Positions 43,806 through 52,276 of a DNA stretch of 64,000 nt are shown piece after piece (the first letter of the stretch is position 1; the number at the start of each line of letters is the position of its first letter). Made by a program: the position numbers and the translations under genes. The DNA lies in assembly GCA_048267245.1 (NCBI GenBank), contig JBLWXV010000001.1, positions 434,001 through 498,000 on the forward strand, in the 5' to 3' direction. Source of the DNA: JBLWXV01 sp048267245 (GTDB taxonomy: Bacteria; Bdellovibrionota; Bacteriovoracia; Bacteriovoracales; Bacteriovoracaceae). The notes below the pieces were generated by a model that was not told the DNA's origin, did not search any database, and was given only the letters and a program-made list of their open reading frames with translations.

Positions 43806-45365
43806 ATGGAAATGATTACCATTTTGGCCTCACTTCTCTTTGCCATTATTGGTGCTGGTCTTGGTTGGTTTGTGCGAAATCGCGCGGCCCTAGCTGAGGT
43901 TGCTGAGCGCCAGGCCAAAGGTGACGAGATCATCGAGAAGGCAAAGGAAGCGGCTAACGACATTAAGTACAAGGCTCGCAAAGAGAGCAAAGAGGTGGCC
44001 CGCGAGGAGAAAGTCCAGGCCGAGAAAGAAATCAAGAAGTGGAAGGATGAACTAAAAGTTCAGGAAAAAGAAATCACTTCTAAAGAAGCTAAGCTCGAAT
44101 CAAAGATCGAAGAGAGCGACAAGAAGCTTAAGGTTCTCGAGCAAAAAGAGGGTGAGCTTGAAGAACAAAAGAAGCGCGCCGCTGCTGAGGCTGAGCGCTT
44201 TAAAGAAAAGCAAGGTGAACTCTCTATTAAGCTCACTGAAATTGCTTCAATGACAAAAGAGCAAGCCAAAGAAGAGCTTGTGCGCCAAATGGAAGAAGAG
44301 GCTAAGGTCGATTTTGCAAAAAATCTTCGCCGCCTTGAAGAAGAAGCTAAAGAAGATGCCGAAGCTCGCGCTAAGCGCGTTGTTGGCATTGCTATCCAGC
44401 GCTTTGCTGGAGAGTATGTGGCCGAAAAAACCATCACTACGGTTGAACTTCCATCAGATGATGTGAAAGGACGCCTGATTGGTCGCGAAGGTCGCAACAT
44501 TCGCGCTTTCGAGCAAATCTGTGGTGTCGATCTCATTATCGATGACACTCCAGAAGTCGTGGTGATCTCATCATTTAACGTTGTCAGACGTGAGATTGCG
44601 AGAAAGACCATTGAAAAGCTCATTAGCGACGGTCGTATTCACCCTGCTAAGATTGAAGAGTTCCACGACAAGTCTAAGGCCGAGTTTGAAAAGCACTTGC
44701 TTGAACTTGGTCAAAAAGCTCAAATGGAAATCGGTGTTCACGGCATCCACCCAGAGATTCTTAAACTCGTTGGTGCTCTTAACTACCGTACTTCATACAC
44801 ACAAAATCAATATCAGCACGCCATTGAAGCCGCCTTCATTTGTGGCGCTATGGCCGCTGAAATGGGCCAGAACGTTAAGCAAGCTCGCCGCGCCGGTCTC
44901 CTCCACGATATCGGTAAAGTGATCGACGCTTCTGCGGAAGGTTCACACGCCGTGATTGGCGCTGACTTCGCTAAGAAATATGGCGAGTCTCCAGACATCG
45001 TTCACGCCATCCGTGCTCACCACGATGATGAAAAACCAGAGAGTATCCTTGCCCACCTCGTGGCCGCAGGTGACGCGCTCTCAGGTGCTCGCCCTGGTGC
45101 TCGCAAAGCGATGATGGAGTCTTACGTTTCAAGACTTACTGACATTGAAGATATCGTGAACTCTTTTGACGGCGTTTCTAAGTCATACGCCATCAGTGGT
45201 GGTCGCGAAGTTCGCGTCTTCGTTGAAAACGACCGCGTGACAGATGAACAAACAGTTCTTCTCTCTCGCGAGATCGCTAAAAAGATCGAAGACGAGATGT
45301 CTTACCCAGGTACCATTAAGGTGACCGTGGTCAGAGAGACCAAGGCCATCGGTATCGCCAAGTAA
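43806..45365 (+). CDS. rny: Ribonuclease Y
   Basis: ATG at 43806 follows AAGGAGTAGGAAAGAA. The 519-residue protein has an N-terminal membrane helix (3-22), a long charged coiled coil (30-190), a KH domain (about 210-275; GRLIGREGRNIRAFE) and an HD domain (about 330-430; AGLLHDIGKV, RAHHDDEKP). RNase Y is the membrane-bound endoribonuclease that starts mRNA decay in many bacteria lacking RNase E. The gene ends in a strong terminator. Confidence 0.96.
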   Translation: MEMITILASLLFAIIGAGLGWFVRNRAALAEVAERQAKGDEIIEKAKEAANDIKYKARKESKEVAREEKVQAEKEIKKWKDELKVQEKEITSKEAKLESKIEESDKKLKVLEQKEGELEEQKKRAAAEAERFKEKQGELSIKLTEIASMTKEQAKEELVRQMEEEAKVDFAKNLRRLEEEAKEDAEARAKRVVGIAIQRFAGEYVAEKTITTVELPSDDVKGRLIGREGRNIRAFEQICGVDLIIDDTPEVVVISSFNVVRREIARKTIEKLISDGRIHPAKIEEFHDKSKAEFEKHLLELGQKAQMEIGVHGIHPEILKLVGALNYRTSYTQNQYQHAIEAAFICGAMAAEMGQNVKQARRAGLLHDIGKVIDASAEGSHAVIGADFAKKYGESPDIVHAIRAHHDDEKPESILAHLVAAGDALSGARPGARKAMMESYVSRLTDIEDIVNSFDGVSKSYAISGGREVRVFVENDRVTDEQTVLLSREIAKKIEDEMSYPGTIKVTVVRETKAIGIAK

Positions 45366-45376
45366 TTTTCCAAATG

Positions 45377-45408
45377 AGAGGGGCCGTAACTGGCCCCTCT
45401 TTCTTTTT
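45377..45408 (+). terminator. Intrinsic terminator after rny
   Basis: AGAGGGGCC (45377-45385) pairs with GGCCCCTCT (45392-45400) around a 6-base loop and is followed by TTCTTTTT. Confidence 0.9.
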
Positions 45409-45471
45409 GGCAACTTTCAAAAAAATCCTTTTAGAGTTAAGCTTTTAGTAGAACACTTCCACTGAGATGTT

Positions 45472-46149
45472 ATGGAAAAGTACGCACTCGTTACCGGCTC
45501 TTCTTCAGGTCTTGGACTTGAAATGACCTACGCGCTTCTCGATATGGGCTACACCGTTTTTGGGGCCAATCGTCGAGGGGCGGATATCGATCACGAGAAT
45601 TACATTGATTTCTACTGCGACATTACCATTGAAGAGAGTGTCGAGGATCTCTTTGCGGGAATTGGCGACGTCACCGATGGACTTGATCTCATTGTTTCAA
45701 ACGCCGGGCTCATGGACTTCGCTCCCGTGAGTGAAATGTCTTCAGAAGATTTTAAAAATATTTTAAATACCAATATTCTTGGAGCCTTTCACATTCTCAA
45801 GCACGCCTCACCCTACTTGATTGAGGGGCTTACTCACATCATTCACACTTCAAGTCTGGCGAGCCTTCGCGGCTTTGCAGGGGTGAGTGCCTTTAGTGCT
45901 AGTAAGCACGCTCTCAATGGCCTTATTGAGAGCACCAGGGAAGAGTGGAAAGAATTTGGCGTGCGCTTTTCTACACTGATGCCAGGAGCGGTGAATACGC
46001 CGGCCTGGGACTCTATGATCGATGCCGACCGCGATAATATGTGTGACGTTGAGGACTTTCTCTACGTCTTTAAAATGGTGGTGAATTCGCCTGCGACTAT
46101 GCAGTTTCCGGCAATTCAATTCCTACACCGCGACGGAGTACTTGGATGA
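45472..46149 (+). CDS. Short-chain dehydrogenase/reductase with Phe in place of catalytic Tyr
   Basis: The 225-residue protein has the SDR Rossmann motif TGSSSGLGLE (9-18), a VSNAGLMDF segment (75-83) and the Ser of the active site (HTSSLAS, 125-131). The YxxxK motif reads FSASK at 141-145, with Phe coded by TTT at 45892-45894. The catalytic Tyr that protonates the substrate is thus absent while the Lys is kept. This suggests either a non-catalytic NAD(P)-binding role or altered chemistry. It overlaps the next gene by 4 bases (ATGA). Confidence 0.8.
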   Translation: MEKYALVTGSSSGLGLEMTYALLDMGYTVFGANRRGADIDHENYIDFYCDITIEESVEDLFAGIGDVTDGLDLIVSNAGLMDFAPVSEMSSEDFKNILNTNILGAFHILKHASPYLIEGLTHIIHTSSLASLRGFAGVSAFSASKHALNGLIESTREEWKEFGVRFSTLMPGAVNTPAWDSMIDADRDNMCDVEDFLYVFKMVVNSPATMQFPAIQFLHRDGVLG

Positions 46150-46649
46150 GCCTCTATATAGTTGCTCCTCCCTTTCTCATTTTACTGATCTGCTACTTTA
46201 TTCCCTATGCTTTTATTGGCGCCCTCACGCTCTCTTTGGGCTACTTTTTTTCCTACGCCTTCACTTCAGAAGAATTGCGAAATAAAACCAAGCATCGCCG
46301 TTATCGCTTTAGTTTTCTGAGATTTCTAATGGGCTTCTTTTCTATTTGGGACTACGTAAAGCGTGGAGAGTATCTCACAATTAAGAAGTTGATCACGCCC
46401 CTTCTTTTTTCTCTCTTGCAAGTCGCTTTGATGGGTCTTCACTTTTGGTATCTTCCAATCTGCGCTATCGCTGGCTGGGGACTCTATGAAATCTATGATA
46501 GAAAATTTTTAAGGGCGAAACTAGCGACTCTTAAACCAGATCAAATAGATGATCGCGAAATTCATCTAGAGTATCCGAGCGCAGAAAGCGCGAGCGAAGT
46601 TCCTCAGGATTTTCAAAATCCTCAAACAGATAGCGAGAAAAACTCTTAA
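46146..46649 (+). CDS. Small membrane protein of unknown function
   Basis: The 167-residue product has two pairs of hydrophobic segments (about 5-40 and 80-115) separated by a basic loop with KTKHRRYRFSF, and a polar acidic tail. I recognise no family. It is coupled to the SDR gene by a 4-base overlap. Its last 119 bases overlap the convergent dus gene, so the C-terminal 39 residues are encoded opposite the Dus C-terminus, which may explain the tail's odd composition. Confidence 0.6.
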   Translation: MSLYIVAPPFLILLICYFIPYAFIGALTLSLGYFFSYAFTSEELRNKTKHRRYRFSFLRFLMGFFSIWDYVKRGEYLTIKKLITPLLFSLLQVALMGLHFWYLPICAIAGWGLYEIYDRKFLRAKLATLKPDQIDDREIHLEYPSAESASEVPQDFQNPQTDSEKNS

Positions 46650-47523
46650 AGCGCTTGAGAATATTGCCATCCTCACGCCCCTCGCGGCGAAATTCTCTGA
46701 GTAGGGACTCAAAGTAGAGTTGAATCTGTGGCGCCCGGTCCTGAAGCACGTACTCTTCATTTTCATAGAGGTGGCGAGCAGAGCTGCGGTAGTAGCTCGC
46801 AAGCCATGGAGTCTTAAGTGCGCCCCTGCCAATCATCACTGCGTAAACGCCGCAGTCATTAAGCATTTTATCAACATCGTTAATATTCCACACATCGCCA
46901 TTTCCAATAATGGGAACCTTTGAAACTTCTACCGCCCGCTTAATAAAGCTCCAGTCGGCCACGCCCTGGTAGAGCTGATTGCGAGTGCGTCCGTGAATAA
47001 TAATTCCATCCACGCCTTCGCCTTCAAATATGCGTAGGCGCTCTTCAAAGTTTTCAGTGCTCTCAAAGCCCAGGCGAATTTTTACTGTGAAAGTGCGACT
47101 GAAATTTTCTCTGACTCGCCTTACAACCTTGATGAGGGCTTGATGATCTGAGAGTAGCCACGAGCCACCTCGATGGGAATTTACTTTCTTAGAAGGACAG
47201 CCTAGGTTGAGGTCGAGGTGCCCAAAGCCCAGGTTGTCGATGAGTGAGCTCATGAGCTCCGTGCCCGCGCGCTCGGTGGTGAGGATTTGATAAGTGGTCT
47301 TTCGCCTCACCTTTTCGTCGGCATAGGCACCAAGTCCAAAGTGTTCCAGCACCATTTTTTCGTGGGGCAGGCCTTCGGTGGGAACTCTCAGAAAGTCAGT
47401 TGAAACCTGATCCCACTCTGGATAGAGCTTCAATATCGTTCGGCGATAACTCTCATCGGTCACTCCCTCCATGGGAGCAAAGAGCAGGGAGCCTTTTTGA
47501 TAGGGAAGGGCATTGGTGTTCAT
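46531..47523 (-). CDS. tRNA-dihydrouridine synthase
   Basis: The 330-residue flavoprotein has the Dus fold: FAPMEGVTDESYRR, DLNLGCPSKKVNSHRGGS with the catalytic Cys, VKIRLGF, IIHGRTRNQLYQG, IIGNGDVWN and VMIGRGALKTPW. It reduces uridines in the D loop of tRNA using NADPH and FMN. The GCPSKKVNSHRGGS segment is closest in my reading to DusC-type enzymes, but subfamily and position specificity are uncertain. The C-terminal helical tail (about 245-330) is where it overlaps the convergent gene. Confidence 0.9.
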   Translation of the reverse strand: MNTNALPYQKGSLLFAPMEGVTDESYRRTILKLYPEWDQVSTDFLRVPTEGLPHEKMVLEHFGLGAYADEKVRRKTTYQILTTERAGTELMSSLIDNLGFGHLDLNLGCPSKKVNSHRGGSWLLSDHQALIKVVRRVRENFSRTFTVKIRLGFESTENFEERLRIFEGEGVDGIIIHGRTRNQLYQGVADWSFIKRAVEVSKVPIIGNGDVWNINDVDKMLNDCGVYAVMIGRGALKTPWLASYYRSSARHLYENEEYVLQDRAPQIQLYFESLLREFRREGREDGNILKRFKSFSRYLFEDFENPEELRSRFLRSDTLDEFRDHLFDLV

Positions 47524-47598
47524 AGGCGCCCGATTAAAGACTATTTTGCGACAAGCGTCAATATGGTCAAGCCCCGCTAGGAGTGATAACTAAGGGCA

Positions 47599-48051
47599 GT
47601 GATACCTGTAAGCATGGCCCTGTTTATAAAAAATGTTGATCAAGATGGTCTCTCCATCTGGATGCAGCGTCGTTTTGAGGCGGGCGCACTTTATAACCGT
47701 TGGGAATTCCCTGGTGGAAAGCTAGAGGCGGGCGAGAGCGCGCTTGAAGCCGCTGTCAGAGAAGTGGAAGAAGAAGTAGGGGTGAGGGCCCCAGCGAGTG
47801 AGCTCAAGCTTTTTAAGCGCTTTAGTTTTCAATACGACGACCGTCCTCACTTGCAGCTCTTTGCCTTTATCTCCAGCTTTGATCAACTACCAACTGACAA
47901 AGGGGAGTGGAGGCGCTTTAGCTACGGGCAAGCACGCAGTGATGAGCGCGTCGACTTTATGCCGGCCAATCATCAGTTGATGGATGAGCTTTTAGAATTT
48001 TTTAAAGAACACTACCATGCAGGTCTCTTGGAGGAAGTGTGGGCGAAATAA
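47599..48051 (+). CDS. Nudix hydrolase (MutT-like)
   Basis: The GTG at 47599 with AAGG upstream is preferred over ATG at 47614 because the first beta-strand would otherwise be cut. The 150-residue protein has a complete Nudix box: GGKLEAGE followed by REVEEEVG. It also has the WEFPGG motif of MutT, which sanitises 8-oxo-dGTP, although other nucleotide substrates are possible. It overlaps the next gene by 13 bases and heads a three-gene unit with a membrane protein and a zinc-ribbon protein. Confidence 0.85.
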   Translation: MIPVSMALFIKNVDQDGLSIWMQRRFEAGALYNRWEFPGGKLEAGESALEAAVREVEEEVGVRAPASELKLFKRFSFQYDDRPHLQLFAFISSFDQLPTDKGEWRRFSYGQARSDERVDFMPANHQLMDELLEFFKEHYHAGLLEEVWAK

Positions 48052-48806
48052 AATTGGTCGCAGAATTTTTTTGTTGGAGCTTGGCCCTTGGGGTTGGGAT
48101 TTATACACCACTAGCTTCAACTAAACTTACTGGCGTTGGCTTTTTCAATATGGCCCAAACAATTTGTTTGGTCGCCCTGGTGGTGGGCCTTGGGCTTCAC
48201 TTGTCCTATGCCCATATCGCGAACCCTCAGTCAGTGGCCGCTATAGTCTCCTTGATTGCCATGGCGATTGCGCGCGCCCTTCACAAAGATAAGAAATCTC
48301 CCTTTATGTGGGCGCTCTACTTTATTCAAAATGCGGCCCTACTTTTTCTCTTTATGAGAATGAATAACGGCTATCTGGCCCACTTTGGTTACGCCCTTTC
48401 AAGTGCGCTCTATCTTGGCATCATCACCTACGCCATGATTCTTGGACATTACTACCTTGTCGTTCCAAAGCTAACAGTTCGCCCACTCATTAAAAGTGTG
48501 ATTATTCTCTGGACACTCATGTTTCTAAAGATTGCCACTGCTGGCTTTGAACTCTATGAGAAGTGGGACTTCTTTACAGAGGGAACCAGACTAGGGGCGG
48601 GCTTTTCTTTTAACTGGCTCCTTCTTTCTATGCGTGGACTTTGGGGCTATGTCGTCATCGGCATTATGAGTTACTTTGTTTGGAAGCTCGTGCGTATGCG
48701 CTCGACTCAAAGTGCGACCGGCATCTTCTACGCTATGACTTTCTTTGTGTTAGTGGGTGAGCTCACCGCCGCCTATATGTTCTTAAGCTACGGATTACTT
48801 CTATGA
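48039..48806 (+). CDS. Multi-pass membrane protein of unknown function
   Basis: A GTG start gives a 255-residue, strongly hydrophobic protein with about seven or eight membrane helices. A GHYYLVVP motif near residue 140 and little hydrophilic sequence are the only marks; the GH pair in a membrane helix could bind metal or heme, but this is a guess. It is overlapped by the Nudix gene upstream and by the zinc-ribbon gene downstream (4 bases), so the three are likely cotranslated. Confidence 0.6.
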   Translation: MGEIKLVAEFFCWSLALGVGIYTPLASTKLTGVGFFNMAQTICLVALVVGLGLHLSYAHIANPQSVAAIVSLIAMAIARALHKDKKSPFMWALYFIQNAALLFLFMRMNNGYLAHFGYALSSALYLGIITYAMILGHYYLVVPKLTVRPLIKSVIILWTLMFLKIATAGFELYEKWDFFTEGTRLGAGFSFNWLLLSMRGLWGYVVIGIMSYFVWKLVRMRSTQSATGIFYAMTFFVLVGELTAAYMFLSYGLLL

Positions 48807-49255
48807 TGACAGTAACAATGACTTGCCCTGAGTGCGGCTCGGGCATTCACGTCTATCCCAAAGTTGATGCCACAAAAGCTCAGTGCGATGTTTGTCAGAA
48901 GATTGTCGACGTGCACTTTAATCAAGAGCACGAAGCGGGCATTCTTAAAGATTGCCCTTGTTGCTCGCGCAAAGACTTCTACCAGCAGCGCGACTTTAAT
49001 CGCAAAATTGGGGTCATGCTCTTTGTGATTGCGGCCATCGCCTCGATCTGGACCTATGGCCTGTCCTTTGTGGTCCTCTACGCTTTTGATTTTCTTCTTT
49101 TTAAGAGACTGAGCTCGGTGGCCATTTGCTATAAGTGCGACTCGATCTTTAGAAATGTGGCCAACCTCAAGGAAATCCCAGGATTTGACCACGAGATGAA
49201 TGACCGAATTAAGTATGCCGATCACGACTTTCAAGGCAAACCTTTAGAGCACTAG
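48803..49255 (+). CDS. Zinc-ribbon membrane protein
   Basis: The 150-residue protein has CPECG and CDVC (about residues 8-33), CPCC (about 52-55) and CYKC (about 109-112), enough for two zinc ribbons. One or two membrane helices at about 68-98 separate the second pair, so the zinc sites flank the membrane. It is coupled to the upstream membrane protein gene by a 4-base overlap. Function unknown; such proteins often assist assembly of a membrane partner. Confidence 0.65.
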   Translation: MMTVTMTCPECGSGIHVYPKVDATKAQCDVCQKIVDVHFNQEHEAGILKDCPCCSRKDFYQQRDFNRKIGVMLFVIAAIASIWTYGLSFVVLYAFDFLLFKRLSSVAICYKCDSIFRNVANLKEIPGFDHEMNDRIKYADHDFQGKPLEH

Positions 49256-49289
49256 GTAAGGCTTTGAAAACTCGTAGAGGATCGCTCTC

Positions 49290-49318
49290 TTGACGAGTTT
49301 GTGATACACTGCTACAAA
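49290..49318 (+). promoter_or_regulatory. Sigma70-type promoter upstream of HlyC/CorC gene
   Basis: TTGACG (49290-49295) and TACAAA (49313-49318) are 17 bases apart. A start near 49325 would give a leader of about 215 nucleotides. Confidence 0.6.
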
Positions 49319-49324
49319 ATGAAT

Positions 49325-49539
49325 GCTGTTGACTCTAAAGGCGCGTAAGCACGCGACAATTTTAGCCTTTGAGTCTATAATAAGATGGGTTCTTGGTGAT
49401 GTCGCAAAAGCGACCTAGCACTAGGATTCAAACAAGGAATTAGACCTATAGAGCCTCCGTTACAAAACGGTCATAGAAGCATTAAGCTCACCGTTCACAT
49501 TCAATCCCCTTTTCTTTCACTCTCACAGGAACGTGTCTC
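49325..49539 (+). ncRNA. Structured 5' leader of HlyC/CorC gene (possible riboswitch)
   Basis: Three clear stems occur in 140 nucleotides. Stem 1 pairs GACTC-t-AAAGGC (49331-49342) with GCCTTTGAGTC (49365-49375), enclosing GCGT/ACGC with an AAGC loop. Stem 2 is GTCGC-AAAA-GCGAC (49401-49414). Stem 3 is CCGTT-ACAA-AACGG (49457-49470). GGTGA (49395-49399) can pair with TCACC (49488-49492), and GAGC (49451-49454) with GCTC (49486-49489), giving a multi-branched fold. A promoter precedes it and the HlyC/CorC gene follows. I cannot match it to a known riboswitch class; the ligand is unknown. No small ORF explains it. Confidence 0.5.
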
Positions 49540-50922
49540 ATGGACGTGATAAGCCCTCTTGAACTTGCGGGCCTCGTTGTATGTTTGCTGGGTTCAGCAT
49601 TCTTTTCTGGATCAGAAGCTGTGCTCATGTCTGTCGGTGTAGACCGCGCCAAGCAAATCATTGAAGAAGGTGGCACGCGCGCCAAAATCATGAGTTTCAT
49701 GCTCGATAAACCAAGCGAACTTCTCACCACAATTTTAGTGGGAAATAATATCGTCAACATCTGGGCTTCGGCCTTGGCGACGACTATCACTGCTCGCATC
49801 TTTCAAAGTGACGCCGTTGGGATTTCAGTGGGGATTACCACTTTAGTGATTCTCATCTTTGGCGAGATTATCCCAAAGACCTTTGCTCGCTCGCGCGCAG
49901 AGAAGCTCTCGGTGGCCACGATCTCAATTCTTCGCACGATGTACTACATGATCTACCCCGTGGTGACGGCGATGGTGTGGTTTATTAAAGTCTTCCTGGG
50001 CAATAAAGGGGAGATCGGCGGTCGTCTTGTGACCAAGAATGATATTGAGTACATGATTAACAGGGCCGAAAAAGAACGCTCAATGGACTCTAAGCAGCTC
50101 GACCTTTTGAACTCGATTCTCGAATTTCCAACCATTAAAGTAAAAGACATTATGGTTCCCAGAACCAAGGTTAAGTCGATCGATACTAGTATGCCGTTTG
50201 AAAAGATGATTGAAACGGTGAAGATGGATACCCACTCGCGCTATCCCGTGTGTGAAGGTGGTCTCGACAATACGATCGGCTTTTTGCATGTGAAGGATCT
50301 TGCCTTCATCCGCGGTGAAGAGAAGAAGAACTTCAGCTTTGATAAAGTTTTAAAGCGCCCCTTCTTTGTTTATGAGCACATGAAGATCCAAGCGGTCTTT
50401 GATTATATGAATCGCAAGAAAGTTCACTTGGCCCTCGTTAAAGATGAAAATGGTCTCGTGGTCGGGATTGTGACCCTTGAAGATATCGTGGAAGAAATTC
50501 TAGGTGAGATTCAAGATGAGCACGATCGCGATAAGGCGCGCATCCTCAAAGAGTACAGTGAGGATGATCTTCGTACGGGAATCGTGGTTGAAGGTACAAT
50601 CTCTTTGCGCGATCTCTATAACGACTACGATATTAAGATTCCTCTCAATGACAACTACTCGACTCTCGCTGGTTTTATCCTCGACATGCTTGGAAATAAT
50701 TTTCCAGGTCAGGGTCAGATCATCGTTTGGGAAGGGTTTTCATTTGAGCTCATCAAAGTCGATGAATATGAGATTCGCGAAATTCGCATTCGCGATGTGG
50801 ATGGGGAAAAGCATCTCTATTCTCGTCGCGAAATCAGTAGCGAGGGCGCTTCAAATTCGCGCGAGACTGAGCGCGAAGGTGAGGGGAAGTCTTTCTCATC
50901 AGATTTTAGCCCAGCAAAATAA
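49540..50922 (+). CDS. HlyC/CorC-family transporter (DUF21-CBS-CorC_HlyC)
   Basis: The 460-residue protein has a DUF21/CNNM membrane domain (about 1-190) with FFSGSEAVLMSV and GEIIPKTFARSRAEKLS, a CBS pair (about 205-335; VKDIMVPRTKV, GIVTLEDIVEEILGEIQDE) and a C-terminal CorC_HlyC domain (about 350-430; YSTLAGFILDMLG). This family is linked to Mg2+ or Co2+ efflux and is regulated by ATP-Mg at the CBS pair. The long acidic/Ser-rich tail (430-460) is specific to this copy. The gene has a structured leader. Confidence 0.9.
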   Translation: MDVISPLELAGLVVCLLGSAFFSGSEAVLMSVGVDRAKQIIEEGGTRAKIMSFMLDKPSELLTTILVGNNIVNIWASALATTITARIFQSDAVGISVGITTLVILIFGEIIPKTFARSRAEKLSVATISILRTMYYMIYPVVTAMVWFIKVFLGNKGEIGGRLVTKNDIEYMINRAEKERSMDSKQLDLLNSILEFPTIKVKDIMVPRTKVKSIDTSMPFEKMIETVKMDTHSRYPVCEGGLDNTIGFLHVKDLAFIRGEEKKNFSFDKVLKRPFFVYEHMKIQAVFDYMNRKKVHLALVKDENGLVVGIVTLEDIVEEILGEIQDEHDRDKARILKEYSEDDLRTGIVVEGTISLRDLYNDYDIKIPLNDNYSTLAGFILDMLGNNFPGQGQIIVWEGFSFELIKVDEYEIREIRIRDVDGEKHLYSRREISSEGASNSRETEREGEGKSFSSDFSPAK

Positions 50923-51046
50923 CTCGATTTTTTTTATCGATCTCTTCTCTATGATGCGGCGGATATACTCGAATAACCGGCCTAGTCTTATGATGGGGCG
51001 TCTTTGACACAACCTATAATATAAGACTGTTTCTGGGGAGAAATCC

Positions 51047-52156
51047 ATGCTTAGCTTTGAAAGAATGTACGCTGATGGACATGAAGAGGTTGTCTTCTTT
51101 TCTGATTCATCTTGTAACCTAAAGGCGATCGTCGCCATTCACAACACCACACTCGGACCTGCTCTTGGTGGGACGCGTATGTGGCCCTATAAAAGTGAAG
51201 CTGAGGCCCTTGATGACGTTCTTCGTCTCTCAAGAGGGATGACTTACAAGGCAGCTGTTGCTGGTCTAAATCTTGGTGGCGGTAAAGCCGTTATCATCGG
51301 GGATCCCAATAAAGATAAATCAGAAGCACTCTTTCGCTCATACGGACGCTTCCTCGAGTCACTCAATGGTCGCTACATCACAGCTGAAGATGTGAATATC
51401 ACTGTTGATGATATCGATCACATTTATACAGAAACTTCACACGTTGCTGGTATCTCAAAAGCCCACGGTGGTTCAGGTAACCCTTCACCGTATACTGCTC
51501 TTGGTGTTTACCGCGGTATCGAAGCTTCATGTTTGAAAGTTTATGGCGATCGCTCAGTAAAAAATAAAGTAGTTGCTCTTCAAGGGACGGGATCAGTTGG
51601 TCGCCACCTCGGGGAATACCTTGCTAATGACGGTGCGAAAATTTTCTTCACCGATATTAACGAAAGAAATATCGAAGCCTTCAAAGAGGCCATTCCTAAT
51701 GCAGAGTTCGTAGGCCCTGAAGAAATTTATGACGTAGACGCTGACATCTACTCACCTTGTGCTCTAGGTGCCACAGTTAACGACCGCACGATTGATCGCT
51801 TGAAGTGTAAAATCGTGGCCGGTGCTGCTAACAACCAACTTGCTGAAGCTCGCCACGGTGATATTCTTAAAAATAAAGGCATCCTCTACGCTCCAGATTA
51901 CCTCATCAACGCCGGTGGGGTGATGAACGTCTCTCTTGAGTTTGAAGGGTGGTCAGAAGAGAAAGCTCTTAGAATGGTTAACACTATCTTTGATACAACT
52001 CTTAGAATCTTTAAGATCTCTGATGAGCAAGATATCCCAGTTTATAAAGCCACTGACGTGCTTGCTGAGGCCAGACTTGATTCGATCAAGAAGATTAAAG
52101 GCACTTACCTTGGAAAGGTTGAACACCGTCTTCCAAGCTCAAAACGTCGCCACTAA
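51047..52156 (+). CDS. Leucine dehydrogenase (Glu/Leu/Phe/Val dehydrogenase)
   Basis: The 369-residue protein matches the amino acid dehydrogenase family: GGTRMWPYKSEAEAL, KAAVAGLNLGGGKAV with the catalytic Lys, a VALQGTGSVGRHLGEYL NAD-binding loop and AANNQLAEARHG. It deaminates leucine, isoleucine and valine oxidatively to keto acids. Length and loop sequences favour leucine over glutamate dehydrogenase. It is followed by a terminator, an outer-membrane protein gene and the fused E1 gene that uses its products. The start follows TGGGGAGAAATCC. Confidence 0.9.
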   Translation: MLSFERMYADGHEEVVFFSDSSCNLKAIVAIHNTTLGPALGGTRMWPYKSEAEALDDVLRLSRGMTYKAAVAGLNLGGGKAVIIGDPNKDKSEALFRSYGRFLESLNGRYITAEDVNITVDDIDHIYTETSHVAGISKAHGGSGNPSPYTALGVYRGIEASCLKVYGDRSVKNKVVALQGTGSVGRHLGEYLANDGAKIFFTDINERNIEAFKEAIPNAEFVGPEEIYDVDADIYSPCALGATVNDRTIDRLKCKIVAGAANNQLAEARHGDILKNKGILYAPDYLINAGGVMNVSLEFEGWSEEKALRMVNTIFDTTLRIFKISDEQDIPVYKATDVLAEARLDSIKKIKGTYLGKVEHRLPSSKRRH

Positions 52157-52183
52157 TTTCTTGAAATAAAATGAAATTACTCG

Positions 52184-52214
52184 AATGCCCGATAGTCTCT
52201 ATCGGGCATTTTTG
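52184..52214 (+). terminator. Intrinsic terminator after leucine dehydrogenase
   Basis: AATGCCCGATAG (52184-52195) pairs perfectly with CTATCGGGCATT (52199-52210) around TCT, followed by TTTG. Confidence 0.9.
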
Positions 52215-52276
52215 TTTGAGGGAGATCACTTTTCCCCATTCAGGTGGGCGCGGCAGAAATTGGCTACAATAAGGGA

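Noticed and set aside
44060..44623. 187-residue minus-strand frame
   Set aside because: Antisense of the RNase Y coiled coil, same composition artefact.
49325..49539. Identity as 6S RNA, tmRNA, SRP RNA or M-box
   Set aside because: No tRNA-like end or tag frame (tmRNA), no SRP apical loop, no long rod with central bubble (6S), and no GGUGAGGCUCCU-type M-box core; kept only as an unassigned structured leader.
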